Origin: Micromonospora sp. NBC_01699
GTDB taxonomy: Bacteria > Actinomycetota > Actinomycetes > Mycobacteriales > Micromonosporaceae
Direction of reading: 5' to 3'
Assembly: GCF_036250065.1 (NCBI RefSeq)
Contig: NZ_CP109199.1
Span: forward strand, 1,488,001-1,552,000
DNA length: 64,000 nt
Position 1 is the stretch's first letter; every line of letters starts with the position of its first letter. Both the position numbers and the translations under genes were made by a program. A model generated the notes under the pieces. It did not search any database and was not told where the DNA came from. It saw nothing but the letters and a program-made list of their open reading frames with translations. This document shows, piece by piece, positions 23,799-31,777 of this stretch.

Positions 23799-25231
23799 TG
23801 TCCTACCTCGACCCCAGCGGCAGCGCCGACCCCCAGGGCCGGCAGCGCCAGGACGGAACAGCCGGCCCGTACTGGCCGGATGCTCCCGAGGAGCCTCGAC
23901 TTCGGGCGCGGCACCCCGGTGTCGCGCCCGAGGCCGTTGCCGATCCGCCGGGCTATGCGCCCGTGTCCGGGTACCGGCACGGCGACGCGCCGGCCCGCCG
24001 GGACGGTTACGCCGGCCCGTACGCCGGTGCGGATCGGCCGGACGCGCACCCGTACCGGCCGGCGGATCCCGGTGGCGGCTTTCCGGGCGGCGACGACCGG
24101 GCCGACGCGGGCCCGAACGGGCTCACCGACCCGATCGGCTGGGCTCCGATCCGTGGCCTCGACCAGCAGGATCTGGTCGCCCCACCGGGCCACCCCAACC
24201 AGCCCGGCGACGAGTACCGCGATCCCCGGCAGTTCCGGCCGGAGCAGGTCGAGCACGGCTGGACCCGGCCCGAGCACGTCGAGCCCGGCCCGGTCGGTTC
24301 GGTCGGCCCGGCCGAGGATCCGCCGGGGCCCGAGCCGGAGGAGGAGCCGGACGGCCCGCGTCCCCGTACCGGGCGCCGTCGAGCCGGCCGGGGACGGCCC
24401 GCCACCCTGCCGGCGAACAGCCGGGCCGGGCGCAACCTGCCGGCGGCGATCGGCGTCGGACTCGGCCTGGGCGCGGCGGTGGTGGTACCGCTCGTCGTGT
24501 TCCCGCTCGCGTTCCTCGCGGTGGTCGCGGGCGCCGTCGGGGTCGGCATCTGGGAGATGACCCAGGCCGTACGCCGCAGCGGCGCGCAGCCGCCGTTGGT
24601 GCCGCTGCTGGTCGGTGGCGTGCTGATGGTGGGACTGGCCTGGTTCGCGGGCCCGGACGCGCTCAGCCTCGGGCTGCTGGTGACCGTGCTGGCGACCCTG
24701 GTGTGGCGGCTCGGTGACGGACCGGCGGGCTTCCAACGGGACCTTACCGCCGCCACGCTGATCGCCGTGTACGTGCCGTTCCTGGGCGGCTTCGCCGCGC
24801 TGCTCGCCGCCGAGCCCACCGACGGGCCACTGCGGGTGGTGGTGACGATCGTCGGGGTGGTGCTCTCCGACACCGGCGGGTACGCCGCCGGGGTGATGTT
24901 CGGCAAGCACCCGATGGCTCCCTCGGTCAGCCCGAAGAAGTCCTGGGAGGGCTTTGCCGGGTCGGTACTGGCGGCGGCCGGGGGCAGTGCCCTGCTGCTC
25001 GCGCTCCTGTTCGACGTGAACCCGCTCTGGGGGGCCGTCTTCGGGGTGGCGGTGTCGGGAGCGGCGGTTCTCGGGGACCTGGCCGAATCGATGATCAAGA
25101 GGGATCTCGGCGTCAAGGACATGAGCAATCTGCTGCCCGGACACGGTGGTCTGATGGATCGGCTGGACTCGGTGCTGTTCGCCGTACCGGTCGCCTATCT
25201 GCTGCTGGCGTTCCTGGTGCCGGTCGGCTGA
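23798..25231 (+). CDS. cdsA: Phosphatidate cytidylyltransferase with long disordered N-terminus
   Basis: 477 residues. The CDP-diglyceride synthase signature is intact near the C-terminus: SPKKSWEGFAGS, SMIKRDLGVKDMSNLLPGHG and GLMDRLDSVLFAVP, which together hold the metal-binding acidic residues. It makes CDP-diacylglycerol, the precursor of phosphatidylinositol, cardiolipin and phosphatidylethanolamine. About eight TM segments start at residue 214. Residues 1-213 are Pro/Gly/Asp/Arg-rich and unlike the E. coli enzyme, which has no such part. The ATG overlaps the frr stop. Confidence 0.95.
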   Translation: MSYLDPSGSADPQGRQRQDGTAGPYWPDAPEEPRLRARHPGVAPEAVADPPGYAPVSGYRHGDAPARRDGYAGPYAGADRPDAHPYRPADPGGGFPGGDDRADAGPNGLTDPIGWAPIRGLDQQDLVAPPGHPNQPGDEYRDPRQFRPEQVEHGWTRPEHVEPGPVGSVGPAEDPPGPEPEEEPDGPRPRTGRRRAGRGRPATLPANSRAGRNLPAAIGVGLGLGAAVVVPLVVFPLAFLAVVAGAVGVGIWEMTQAVRRSGAQPPLVPLLVGGVLMVGLAWFAGPDALSLGLLVTVLATLVWRLGDGPAGFQRDLTAATLIAVYVPFLGGFAALLAAEPTDGPLRVVVTIVGVVLSDTGGYAAGVMFGKHPMAPSVSPKKSWEGFAGSVLAAAGGSALLLALLFDVNPLWGAVFGVAVSGAAVLGDLAESMIKRDLGVKDMSNLLPGHGGLMDRLDSVLFAVPVAYLLLAFLVPVG

Positions 25232-25327
25232 GATGTCACCACGTCCGCGACCCGATCTGGATCACGTACCGGTTCGGACCCCTCGGCCAGGTGCGTGTTT
25301 CCGTCGGCGTGGGAGACTGGACAAGCC

Positions 25328-26464
25328 ATGACGAGCCTGCCCATGATCCCGATCAGTCCGGACGCGCCGACCGCGGCCGTGAAGTCCGCCCGCGCGGCGA
25401 TGCCTCCGCGCCATCTCGCCGACCTCGCCCTGCCCGATCGGCAGGCGCTGGTCGCGGAGTTGGGCGAGCCCGCGTTCCGCGCCAAGCAGGTCTCCACCCA
25501 CTACTTCGGCCGGCTGGTACGCGACCCGGCGCAGATGACGGATCTGCCGGCGGCCACCCGCGACCGGCTGGCCGAGGCGCTGCTGCCCACCCTGCTGACC
25601 CCGGTCCGCGAGCTGGCCTGCGACGACGGTGCGACCCGCAAGGCGCTCTGGCGGCTGCACGACGGCTCGATGGTCGAGAGCGTGCTGATGGGTTATCCCG
25701 ACCGGATCACCGTCTGCATCTCCAGCCAGGCCGGGTGTGGGATGGCCTGCCCGTTCTGCGCCACCGGTCAGGCCGGTCTGACCCGGAACCTGTCCACTGC
25801 CGAGATCGTCGACCAGGCGGTGTACCTCGCCGGTGTGGCCGCGTCCGGTGCGGTCGCCGGCTCGCCGCCACGGTTGTCGCACGTGGTGTTCATGGGCATG
25901 GGTGAGCCGCTGGCCAACTACTCCCGGGTCATTGCCGCCGTGCGTCGGCTGTGCGCCCCCGCGCCCGAGGGGCTCGGCCTGTCCCAGCGCCACATCACCG
26001 TTTCCACCGTCGGTCTGGTGCCGGCCATCCGCCGGCTGACCGGCGAGGACCTGGCGGTGACCCTTGCGCTGTCGCTGCACGCGCCCGATGATGATCTGCG
26101 CGACGAACTCGTACCGGTCAACCAGCGGTGGAAGGTCGCCGAGGTGCTGGATGCGGCATGGGACTACGTCGACCGCACGGGGCGTCGCGTTTCCATCGAG
26201 TACGCAATGATCAAAGATGTGAACGACCAGCCGTGGCGTGCCGACCTGCTTGGCCGGCTGTTGGCCGGACGGCTGGCACACGTGAATCTCATTCCGCTCA
26301 ACCCGACGCCGGGCAGCCGCTGGGACGCCAGCCCGAAGCCGGTGGAGCGGGAGTTCGTCCGACGGTTGCGTGAGGCCGGGGTGTCGACCACGGTCCGTGA
26401 CACCCGCGGACGGGAGATCGACGGGGCATGTGGGCAGCTGGCCGCGGCCGAGGTGGCCACGTGA
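25328..26464 (+). CDS. rlmN: 23S rRNA (adenine2503-C2)-methyltransferase RlmN
   Basis: 378 residues. The radical-SAM CxxxCxxC motif is [14 protein letters not shown] (Cys137, Cys141, Cys144), followed by [20 protein letters not shown] and the substrate-methylating cysteine Cys368 in EIDGACGQL. RlmN methylates A2503 of 23S rRNA and A37 of some tRNAs. I chose ATG 25328; the open frame 33 bases upstream has no good start. It is 96 bp after cdsA and 67 bp before the DivIVA-domain gene. Confidence 0.97.
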   Translation: MTSLPMIPISPDAPTAAVKSARAAMPPRHLADLALPDRQALVAELGEPAFRAKQVSTHYFGRLVRDPAQMTDLPAATRDRLAEALLPTLLTPVRELACDDGATRKALWRLHDGSMVESVLMGYPDRITVCISSQAGCGMACPFCATGQAGLTRNLSTAEIVDQAVYLAGVAASGAVAGSPPRLSHVVFMGMGEPLANYSRVIAAVRRLCAPAPEGLGLSQRHITVSTVGLVPAIRRLTGEDLAVTLALSLHAPDDDLRDELVPVNQRWKVAEVLDAAWDYVDRTGRRVSIEYAMIKDVNDQPWRADLLGRLLAGRLAHVNLIPLNPTPGSRWDASPKPVEREFVRRLREAGVSTTVRDTRGREIDGACGQLAAAEVAT

Positions 26465-26531
26465 CTGGGCACCGCGGATGGGCCGGCCGGCGCAGTGGGC
26501 TGCGTGATGAGCGATCGAAGCAGGAGACATA

Positions 26532-27857
26532 GTGGCGAGTCAGGGTCAACGCTTCCGGCGTAAGGCGCTCCGGCGGGGCTACAAGGTCGACGAGGTGGAC
26601 ACGTTCCTGGACCGGGTCGAGGCCACGCTCGCCGGTTCGCAGTCGGGCGCGCCCGTCGCCTCCCAGGAGGTCCACGACGTCGTGTTCCGGGTCCGTTTCG
26701 GCGGCTACGACGAGTGGCAGGTCGACCTGCATCTCGACCGGGTCGAGCGCCAGCTCGCCGAGCTGGAGGAGCGCGGCGGCGGCAGCCGGGGAGCCGATTC
26801 CCGCCTGCCGGCCCGGATGGGCCCGCCCGACCGGATGGGTGCCCCTGACCGGATGGGTCCTCCCGGTGGTCCGATGGGCCAGCCCGACCGAATGGGCCCC
26901 GGCGGCCCGATGGGTCCGTCCGATCGCATGGGCCCGCCGGACCGGATGGGTCCTCCCGGTGGTCCGATGGGCCAGCCCGACCGAATGGGCCCCGGCGGCC
27001 CGATGGGTCCGCCCGACCGCATGGGCCCGCCCGATCGCATGGGCCCGCCGGACCGGATGGGTCCTCCCGGTGGTCCGATGGGCCAGCCCGACCGAATGGG
27101 GCCGGGTGGCCCGATGGGTCCGCCCGACCGCATGGGTCCGCCGATGCGGGACGACCGGGCGCTGCCTCCGGGCGCGCCGTCGCTGCCGCAGCGATCGATG
27201 CCGGCCCAGGCAGGTCCGCCGGACCCGTACGGGCGGTACGACGAGCCCACCGGCATGTTCGGCGGCGGCGGTCACGACGCCCCGCCCCGAGGCGGTTACG
27301 ACAATCCGCGTGGACCCGGCGGCCCGCCGCCCGGCGCTCGTGGCCCGGCCGGCCCGCCCGGCTTCGGCCCGTCGCCCGAGGACCGTTTCGACGGTTTCGA
27401 GTCGGGACGGCACGGTAAGACGGACATGACCGCCGAGATCCGGATGCCCGACCGCGACCTGCGCGGACGCGGCCCCGGCCCCGGCATGCCGCCTGCGGGC
27501 GGCCCCCCACCGATCCCCGGCCCCCCGATGGGTGGCCCTCCGATGGGCGGTCCGCCGGTCGGTGGCCCCCCGGTCGGTGGCCCGCCGCCGATGCCCGGCG
27601 GCCCCGGCGGCGACATGCAGCGGGTCGACAACATCCGTCGCGGTTTCCAGGTCCGCCGCTTCGGCAGCGGCTACGACCCGGAGCAGGTGGACCGGCTGTT
27701 CGACGGGATCCTGAGCGGCATGTCCGGGCGGGGACCGATGCCGGTCAACCCGGCCGAACTCGACCTGATGAAGTTCGGTCTGGTACCCGGCGGCTACTTC
27801 GAGGCCGAGGTCGACGCCGCGCTCAAGGAGGTGCAGGACATCCTGCGCCGGCGCTGA
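26532..27857 (+). CDS. DivIVA-module protein with Gly/Pro/Met repeat linker
   Basis: 441 residues. I see four DivIVA-type modules of about 33 residues, in two pairs: 7-35 (RRGYKVDEVDTFLDRVEATL), 43-78 (FGGYDEWQVDLHLDRVERQL), about 362-395 (FGSGYDPEQVDRLFDGILSG) and about 403-437 (LVPGGYFEAEVDAALKEVQD). A 280-residue linker separates the pairs; much of it is PDRMGPPGGPMGQ repeats from a nucleotide repeat with periods 93 and 111 (copies at 26847, 26940, 27051). DivIVA proteins organise polar growth in actinobacteria; this short-module type is distinct from the true polar DivIVA, and its role is unknown. The GTG start follows CAGGAGA. Confidence 0.85.
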   Translation: MASQGQRFRRKALRRGYKVDEVDTFLDRVEATLAGSQSGAPVASQEVHDVVFRVRFGGYDEWQVDLHLDRVERQLAELEERGGGSRGADSRLPARMGPPDRMGAPDRMGPPGGPMGQPDRMGPGGPMGPSDRMGPPDRMGPPGGPMGQPDRMGPGGPMGPPDRMGPPDRMGPPDRMGPPGGPMGQPDRMGPGGPMGPPDRMGPPMRDDRALPPGAPSLPQRSMPAQAGPPDPYGRYDEPTGMFGGGGHDAPPRGGYDNPRGPGGPPPGARGPAGPPGFGPSPEDRFDGFESGRHGKTDMTAEIRMPDRDLRGRGPGPGMPPAGGPPPIPGPPMGGPPMGGPPVGGPPVGGPPPMPGGPGGDMQRVDNIRRGFQVRRFGSGYDPEQVDRLFDGILSGMSGRGPMPVNPAELDLMKFGLVPGGYFEAEVDAALKEVQDILRRR

Positions 27858-27893
27858 GCCGCCATGATCGTCCGGGAAACCGGGCAGAACGTG

Positions 27894-27930
27894 AAATCAG
27901 GCCCGTCCCCGTCCGGGGCGGGCCTGATTT
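27894..27930. terminator. Bidirectional hairpin terminator between DivIVA-module gene and DUF2631
   Basis: AAATCAGGCCCG (27894-27905) pairs with CGGGCCTGATTT (27919-27930), with an inner CCCC/GGGG extension. The AAA/TTT flanks supply a short T-tract on both strands, suiting the two convergent genes. Confidence 0.8.
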
Positions 27931-27976
27931 CGTACGTTGCCGGCGCGCTGTGCCCGACCCCGGCCGTAGCCGAGGA

Positions 27977-28198
27977 TCAGGAGCGCAGGCCGTTGCGGCG
28001 CAGTACGGTGTCGCCGATGACGATCAGCAGCAGCCCGGCCGCGATGCCGATCAGCCAGATGTCCTCGGTCGCGCCCTCGTGGTTACCGACCAGCATGGCC
28101 AGCAGAGCCGCCGCGGAGACGACAGCGCCGATCCGGCCTGCCCTGCGGTGCCCCGGCTTGTGCTGGTCGGGCGACGTTACCGGCTCGCTTCCTGCCAC
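27977..28198 (-). CDS. DUF2631 family small membrane protein
   Basis: 73 residues. A polar N-terminus (MAGSEPVTSPDQHKPGHRRA) is followed by two TM segments (about 23-38 and 46-65) and the RRNGL end. This matches DUF2631, an actinobacterial family found near dxr (Rv2876 in M. tuberculosis). Function is unknown. It is monocistronic and convergent with the DivIVA-module gene across a bidirectional terminator. Confidence 0.85.
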   Translation of the reverse strand: MAGSEPVTSPDQHKPGHRRAGRIGAVVSAAALLAMLVGNHEGATEDIWLIGIAAGLLLIVIGDTVLRRNGLRS

Positions 28199-28339
28199 GT
28201 TCGGTCCTTCCCCTCACGATCGAATCTCCGGTTCAGTCTGGCACGCCGGTCACCGGCGACGCCGGAGGGTCTCCACGCTGCTGTGCGGCAGCCAACCTGG
28301 CGTCGCGGGTTGGCCCCCGTACTCGCTCCGGTAGCGTTT

Positions 28340-28391
28340 GGGCGTACGACATGTTTCTCGGTAGTTGGGCGTACGGGATGTTTCTCGGTAG
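28340..28391 (+). repeat. 25-bp direct repeat (period 27) just upstream of the MBL-Rieske gene
   Basis: GGGCGTACGACATGTTTCTC plus GGTAG (28340-28364) recurs with two changes at 28367-28391. The second copy runs into the GGAGGA Shine-Dalgarno of the next gene. Two phased copies directly in front of a gene suggest a paired binding site or a promoter-region duplication. Confidence 0.75.
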
Positions 28392-28403
28392 GAGGAGTGC
28401 GCG

Positions 28404-29984
28404 GTGCGAGTGACCGGTACGGGACACGCCAGTATGCGGATCGACACGGGTGCGGGCAGCATCCTGTGCGACCCGTGGGTCAACCCGGCCTACTTCGCCT
28501 CGTGGTTCCCATTCCCGGACAATTCACAGTTGGACTGGGAATCCCTCGGACAGGTCGACTATCTCTACGTCTCGCACCTGCACCGGGACCACTTCGACGC
28601 GACGCACCTGAAGCGCTTCGTCTCGAAGAAGGCGACCGTGCTGCTGCCCGCGTACCCGACCTCGGAGCTGGAGGACGAGCTGCGCGAGCTGGGCTTCACC
28701 AGCTTCCTGCGTACCACCAGCAACGAGGTGGTGGAGCTCGACGGCGGGCTCAAGGTGATGATCCAGGCGTTGACCAGCCCGACCGACGGCCCGATCGGTG
28801 ACTCGTCACTCTGGGTCGAGTACGACGGCATCCGGCTGCTCAACCAGAACGACGCCCGCCCGAGCGACCTGGACATCTTCCGCGAGCTGGGTCACGTACA
28901 CGCGCAGATGATCCAGTTCTCCGGCGCTATCTGGTACCCGATGGTCTACGAGCTGCCGACCGCGGCGAAGACGGCGTTCGGCAAGCAGAAGCGCGACCGT
29001 CAGATGGACCGTACGATCCGCTACATCGACGACCTGAAGGCGTCCTGGGTCTTCCCGATCGCCGGGCCGCCGTGCTTCCTCGACGACGACCTGTGGCAGT
29101 TCAACGACATCCACGGCGACGAGGGCAACATCTTCCCCGACCAGCAGGTCTTCCTCGACCACTACAGCGGCCTCGGTTACGACAACGGGGTCATCCTGCT
29201 GCCCGGCAGCGTCTCCGAGGTGACCGCCGAGACCTGCGAAACCAGCCACCCGGTTGCCGACGTCCGGGAGTTCTTCGACAACAAGGAAGAACACCTGCGC
29301 GAGTACCAGGCCCGGCAGCGGCCGGTGATCGAGGCGGCCAAGGCGAGCTGGCGACACCCGGAGGTCGACGTCCTCGGCGAGATGAAGCGCCGGATCGAGC
29401 CGCTGCTGGACGAGTCCGTCTACCTGGCCAAGGGCGTCGGTGGGCCGATCCGGTTCGACCTGGTCGGCTACGACGGCGAGTCGGTCGAGTCGATCGTGGT
29501 GGACTTCCCGGGCAAGGAGGTGCGGGCCGCCGCCGACGAGAAGGTCCGCTACCGGTTCCGTACCGAGCGGGCGCTGATCGAGCAGCTGCTGCACTCCGGC
29601 GAGGTCGACTGGGTGAACTCGCTCTTCCTGTCCTGCCGGTTCTCGGCCGCCAGGATCGGCCAGTACAACGAATTCGTGTACGCCTTCTTCAAGTGCCTCT
29701 CCGAGGAGCGCCTCCAGTACGCCGAAGGCTGGTACGCCGAGCAGCGCCCGGACGCCGAGGACATCCAGCTCGGCGACTGGGTGGTGCAGCGGCGCTGCCC
29801 GCACCTGAAGGCCGACCTGACCCGGTTCGGCATCATCGACGGCGACCAGCTCACCTGCCAACTCCACGGCTGGCGCTTCGACCTGCCGAGCGGCCGCTGC
29901 CTGACCAGTGTCGGCCATGAGATCCGCGCCCACCGCGCCGGCACCGAGGCCCCCGTCCCCGCCGAAGCAACCACCGTCGACTGA
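28404..29984 (+). CDS. Metallo-beta-lactamase-fold / Rieske [2Fe-2S] fusion protein (CMAH-like parts)
   Basis: 526 residues. The N-terminal MBL domain (about 1-250) has the metal motif HLHRDH (His58, His60, Asp62, His63) and NDARPSD later, in the UlaG-like manner. A middle part (about 285-440) has no named domain. The C-terminus has a Rieske site: CPH (Cys465, His467), 17 residues, then CQLH (Cys485, His488). The combination recalls vertebrate CMP-Neu5Ac hydroxylase, which has the same two domain types in the reverse order (Rieske first). A mononuclear or dinuclear iron monooxygenase is plausible; substrate unknown. The GTG start follows GGAGGA. Confidence 0.8.
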   Translation: MRVTGTGHASMRIDTGAGSILCDPWVNPAYFASWFPFPDNSQLDWESLGQVDYLYVSHLHRDHFDATHLKRFVSKKATVLLPAYPTSELEDELRELGFTSFLRTTSNEVVELDGGLKVMIQALTSPTDGPIGDSSLWVEYDGIRLLNQNDARPSDLDIFRELGHVHAQMIQFSGAIWYPMVYELPTAAKTAFGKQKRDRQMDRTIRYIDDLKASWVFPIAGPPCFLDDDLWQFNDIHGDEGNIFPDQQVFLDHYSGLGYDNGVILLPGSVSEVTAETCETSHPVADVREFFDNKEEHLREYQARQRPVIEAAKASWRHPEVDVLGEMKRRIEPLLDESVYLAKGVGGPIRFDLVGYDGESVESIVVDFPGKEVRAAADEKVRYRFRTERALIEQLLHSGEVDWVNSLFLSCRFSAARIGQYNEFVYAFFKCLSEERLQYAEGWYAEQRPDAEDIQLGDWVVQRRCPHLKADLTRFGIIDGDQLTCQLHGWRFDLPSGRCLTSVGHEIRAHRAGTEAPVPAEATTVD

Positions 29985-30008
29985 CTCGCGCCACCGGTAA
30001 CGCCTGTT

Positions 30009-30057
30009 GCAGAGCAAAAGTGGTTGTCCGCCGGGCGGATAGCCACTCTTGCTCTGC
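30009..30057. terminator. Long imperfect hairpin between convergent genes
   Basis: GCAGAGCAAAAGTGG...TCCGCC (30009-30032) pairs with its near complement (30034-30057), 24 positions with three or four G-T or mismatched pairs. It serves the convergent MBL-Rieske and FAD oxidoreductase genes. Confidence 0.7.
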
Positions 30058-30097
30058 GTGAGTGCCCCCAGATGAAGCGGGGGTGGGCGGAGCGGGG

Positions 30098-31696
30098 TCA
30101 GCGGTTGAGGTCGGTGAGGATTCGGCGGGCGGCGTTGTGGCCGGCGGCGCCGATGACGCTGCCGGCCGGGTGGCAGCCGGCGCTGCCGGCGTACAGGCCG
30201 TCGATGCCGGTGGCGTACGGCATCCGGTCGGCGAACGCGACGGTGTTGTCGACGTGGTGGATGTGCCCGCCGGTGATGCCGAAGTGCGCCTCGATGCCGG
30301 GCGGGGGCAGCGGTACCGCGTCGGCGACCAGGTCGGCGGCACCGGGGGCGTACCGCTCGCAGATCGCCAGCAGCTTGTCCACATAGGACGGAAGGGCTTC
30401 GGCCCAGGTGGTGCCGGTCAGCTCGTACGGGACCGACTGGACGAACAGCGCCGACGAGTGGTGCCCCGCCTCGTCGCGCAGGGACGGGTCGACGGTGGTG
30501 TGCAGGTACCACTCGATGGTCGGCTCCTCCGGCAGCCGTCCGGCCCGCACGTCGGCCCACATCGCGCGCAGCGCCGTCATCGGCGACTCGCCGGCCGCCC
30601 CGTCGAGCAGGGAGGCCGAGCCCGGCAGCAGGTGGATGGTCGAGCCGAACGGGCTCGGCGCGTCCGCCGGCAGGCAGGAGAACCGTGGCAGCCCGGACAG
30701 CGCCAGGTTCAGCTTCAGCGTGGTGCCGGTACGGCGTACCGCCGCCATCCGCTCGCCGAGCGGGGCCGGCAACGCTCCGTCGGGCAGCAGGTCGATCAGG
30801 CGGTACGGGTCGCAGGCGCCGAGCACCACCTCGGCGTCGACCTCGCGTCCGTCGGCGAGCACCACGCCGCTGGCCGTACCGCCGGTGAGGGTGACCGCGC
30901 TGACCGGCGTACCGGTGAAGATCTTGGCCCCGGCGGCGCGGGCGGCTTCGGCGAACGTCCGTGAGACGGTGCCCATGCCGCCCTCGGCGATCATCCAGGT
31001 GCCGTCGGCGCCGGGCAGCCGGCACATGTTGTGCGCCAGGAAGTTGTGCCCGGTGCCGGGGTCGTCCGGACCGGCGTTCAGCCCGGAGAGCCCGTCGGTG
31101 ACCGCGTACATGGAGACCAGCAGCTCGGAGCGGAACTCGAACCGGGCCAGATAGTCGGCGACCGAGCCGGTGACCAGGTCGATGAAGGCGTCGCGCAGCG
31201 CCGGCCGGATGTAACGCTCGGCGGTCTGCGCGACCGGCAGCGGCTCGGCCAGCCAGGCCGGCGCGAGATCGTCGCGCAGCGCGGCCAGTTCGGCCTGCAT
31301 GGCGTCGTCGGCGGCCACGTCGGCCGGGGAGAACACCGACGCCATCTGCGCCCTGGTCGCCGCCCGGTCGCCGCCGAAGAGCAGGTACGGCGAGCCGAGG
31401 CCGCCCGGCGTCGGCAGGAAGTAGTGCGGATCGCGGCGCAGCACCGGGATCTTCACGTCCAGCAGCGCGATCAGCTCCGGTGGCATCAGCCCGAGCAGGT
31501 ACGACCCGGTCGAGTGACGCAGTCCCGGCACCTTCGGGAACGGCTGCTCGGTGCGGGTGGCGCCGCCGAGCGTCGCGGACGCCTCCAGCACCACCACGTC
31601 GAGACCGGCGCGGGCCAGCAGCACGGCGGAGACCAGCCCGTTGTGACCCGATCCGATGATCACCACGTCGGCCCGCCGGGGCAGCTCTGCGCTCAT
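30098..31696 (-). CDS. FAD-dependent oxidoreductase, phytoene-desaturase-like family
   Basis: 532 residues. It begins with the dinucleotide-binding motif VVIIGSGHNGLVSAVLLARA and LEASATLGGATRTEQPFP, and ends with ATGIDGLYAGSAGCHPAGSV near the FAD-contacting C-terminus. The group includes carotenoid desaturases, retinol saturases and pyridine-nucleotide-disulfide-type proteins; carotenoid genes are absent here, so substrate is open. No Shine-Dalgarno; TAGGCT (minus strand, 31705-31710) lies eight bases before the ATG, fitting a leaderless start. Divergent from the MMPL transporter gene. Confidence 0.85.
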   Translation of the reverse strand: MSAELPRRADVVIIGSGHNGLVSAVLLARAGLDVVVLEASATLGGATRTEQPFPKVPGLRHSTGSYLLGLMPPELIALLDVKIPVLRRDPHYFLPTPGGLGSPYLLFGGDRAATRAQMASVFSPADVAADDAMQAELAALRDDLAPAWLAEPLPVAQTAERYIRPALRDAFIDLVTGSVADYLARFEFRSELLVSMYAVTDGLSGLNAGPDDPGTGHNFLAHNMCRLPGADGTWMIAEGGMGTVSRTFAEAARAAGAKIFTGTPVSAVTLTGGTASGVVLADGREVDAEVVLGACDPYRLIDLLPDGALPAPLGERMAAVRRTGTTLKLNLALSGLPRFSCLPADAPSPFGSTIHLLPGSASLLDGAAGESPMTALRAMWADVRAGRLPEEPTIEWYLHTTVDPSLRDEAGHHSSALFVQSVPYELTGTTWAEALPSYVDKLLAICERYAPGAADLVADAVPLPPPGIEAHFGITGGHIHHVDNTVAFADRMPYATGIDGLYAGSAGCHPAGSVIGAAGHNAARRILTDLNR

Positions 31697-31777
31697 GCCA
31701 GGGGAGCCTAGTGCGGATCGGGCCCCGTCGGGAGGGTCCTAGGCTGAACCCCGGATCTTGGTATGGAGGGATGTCTG

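Noticed and set aside
26705-27256. Minus-strand Gly/Pro/Ile repeat protein within the DivIVA-module gene
   Set aside because: It is only the antisense reading of the PDRMGPPGG repeat.
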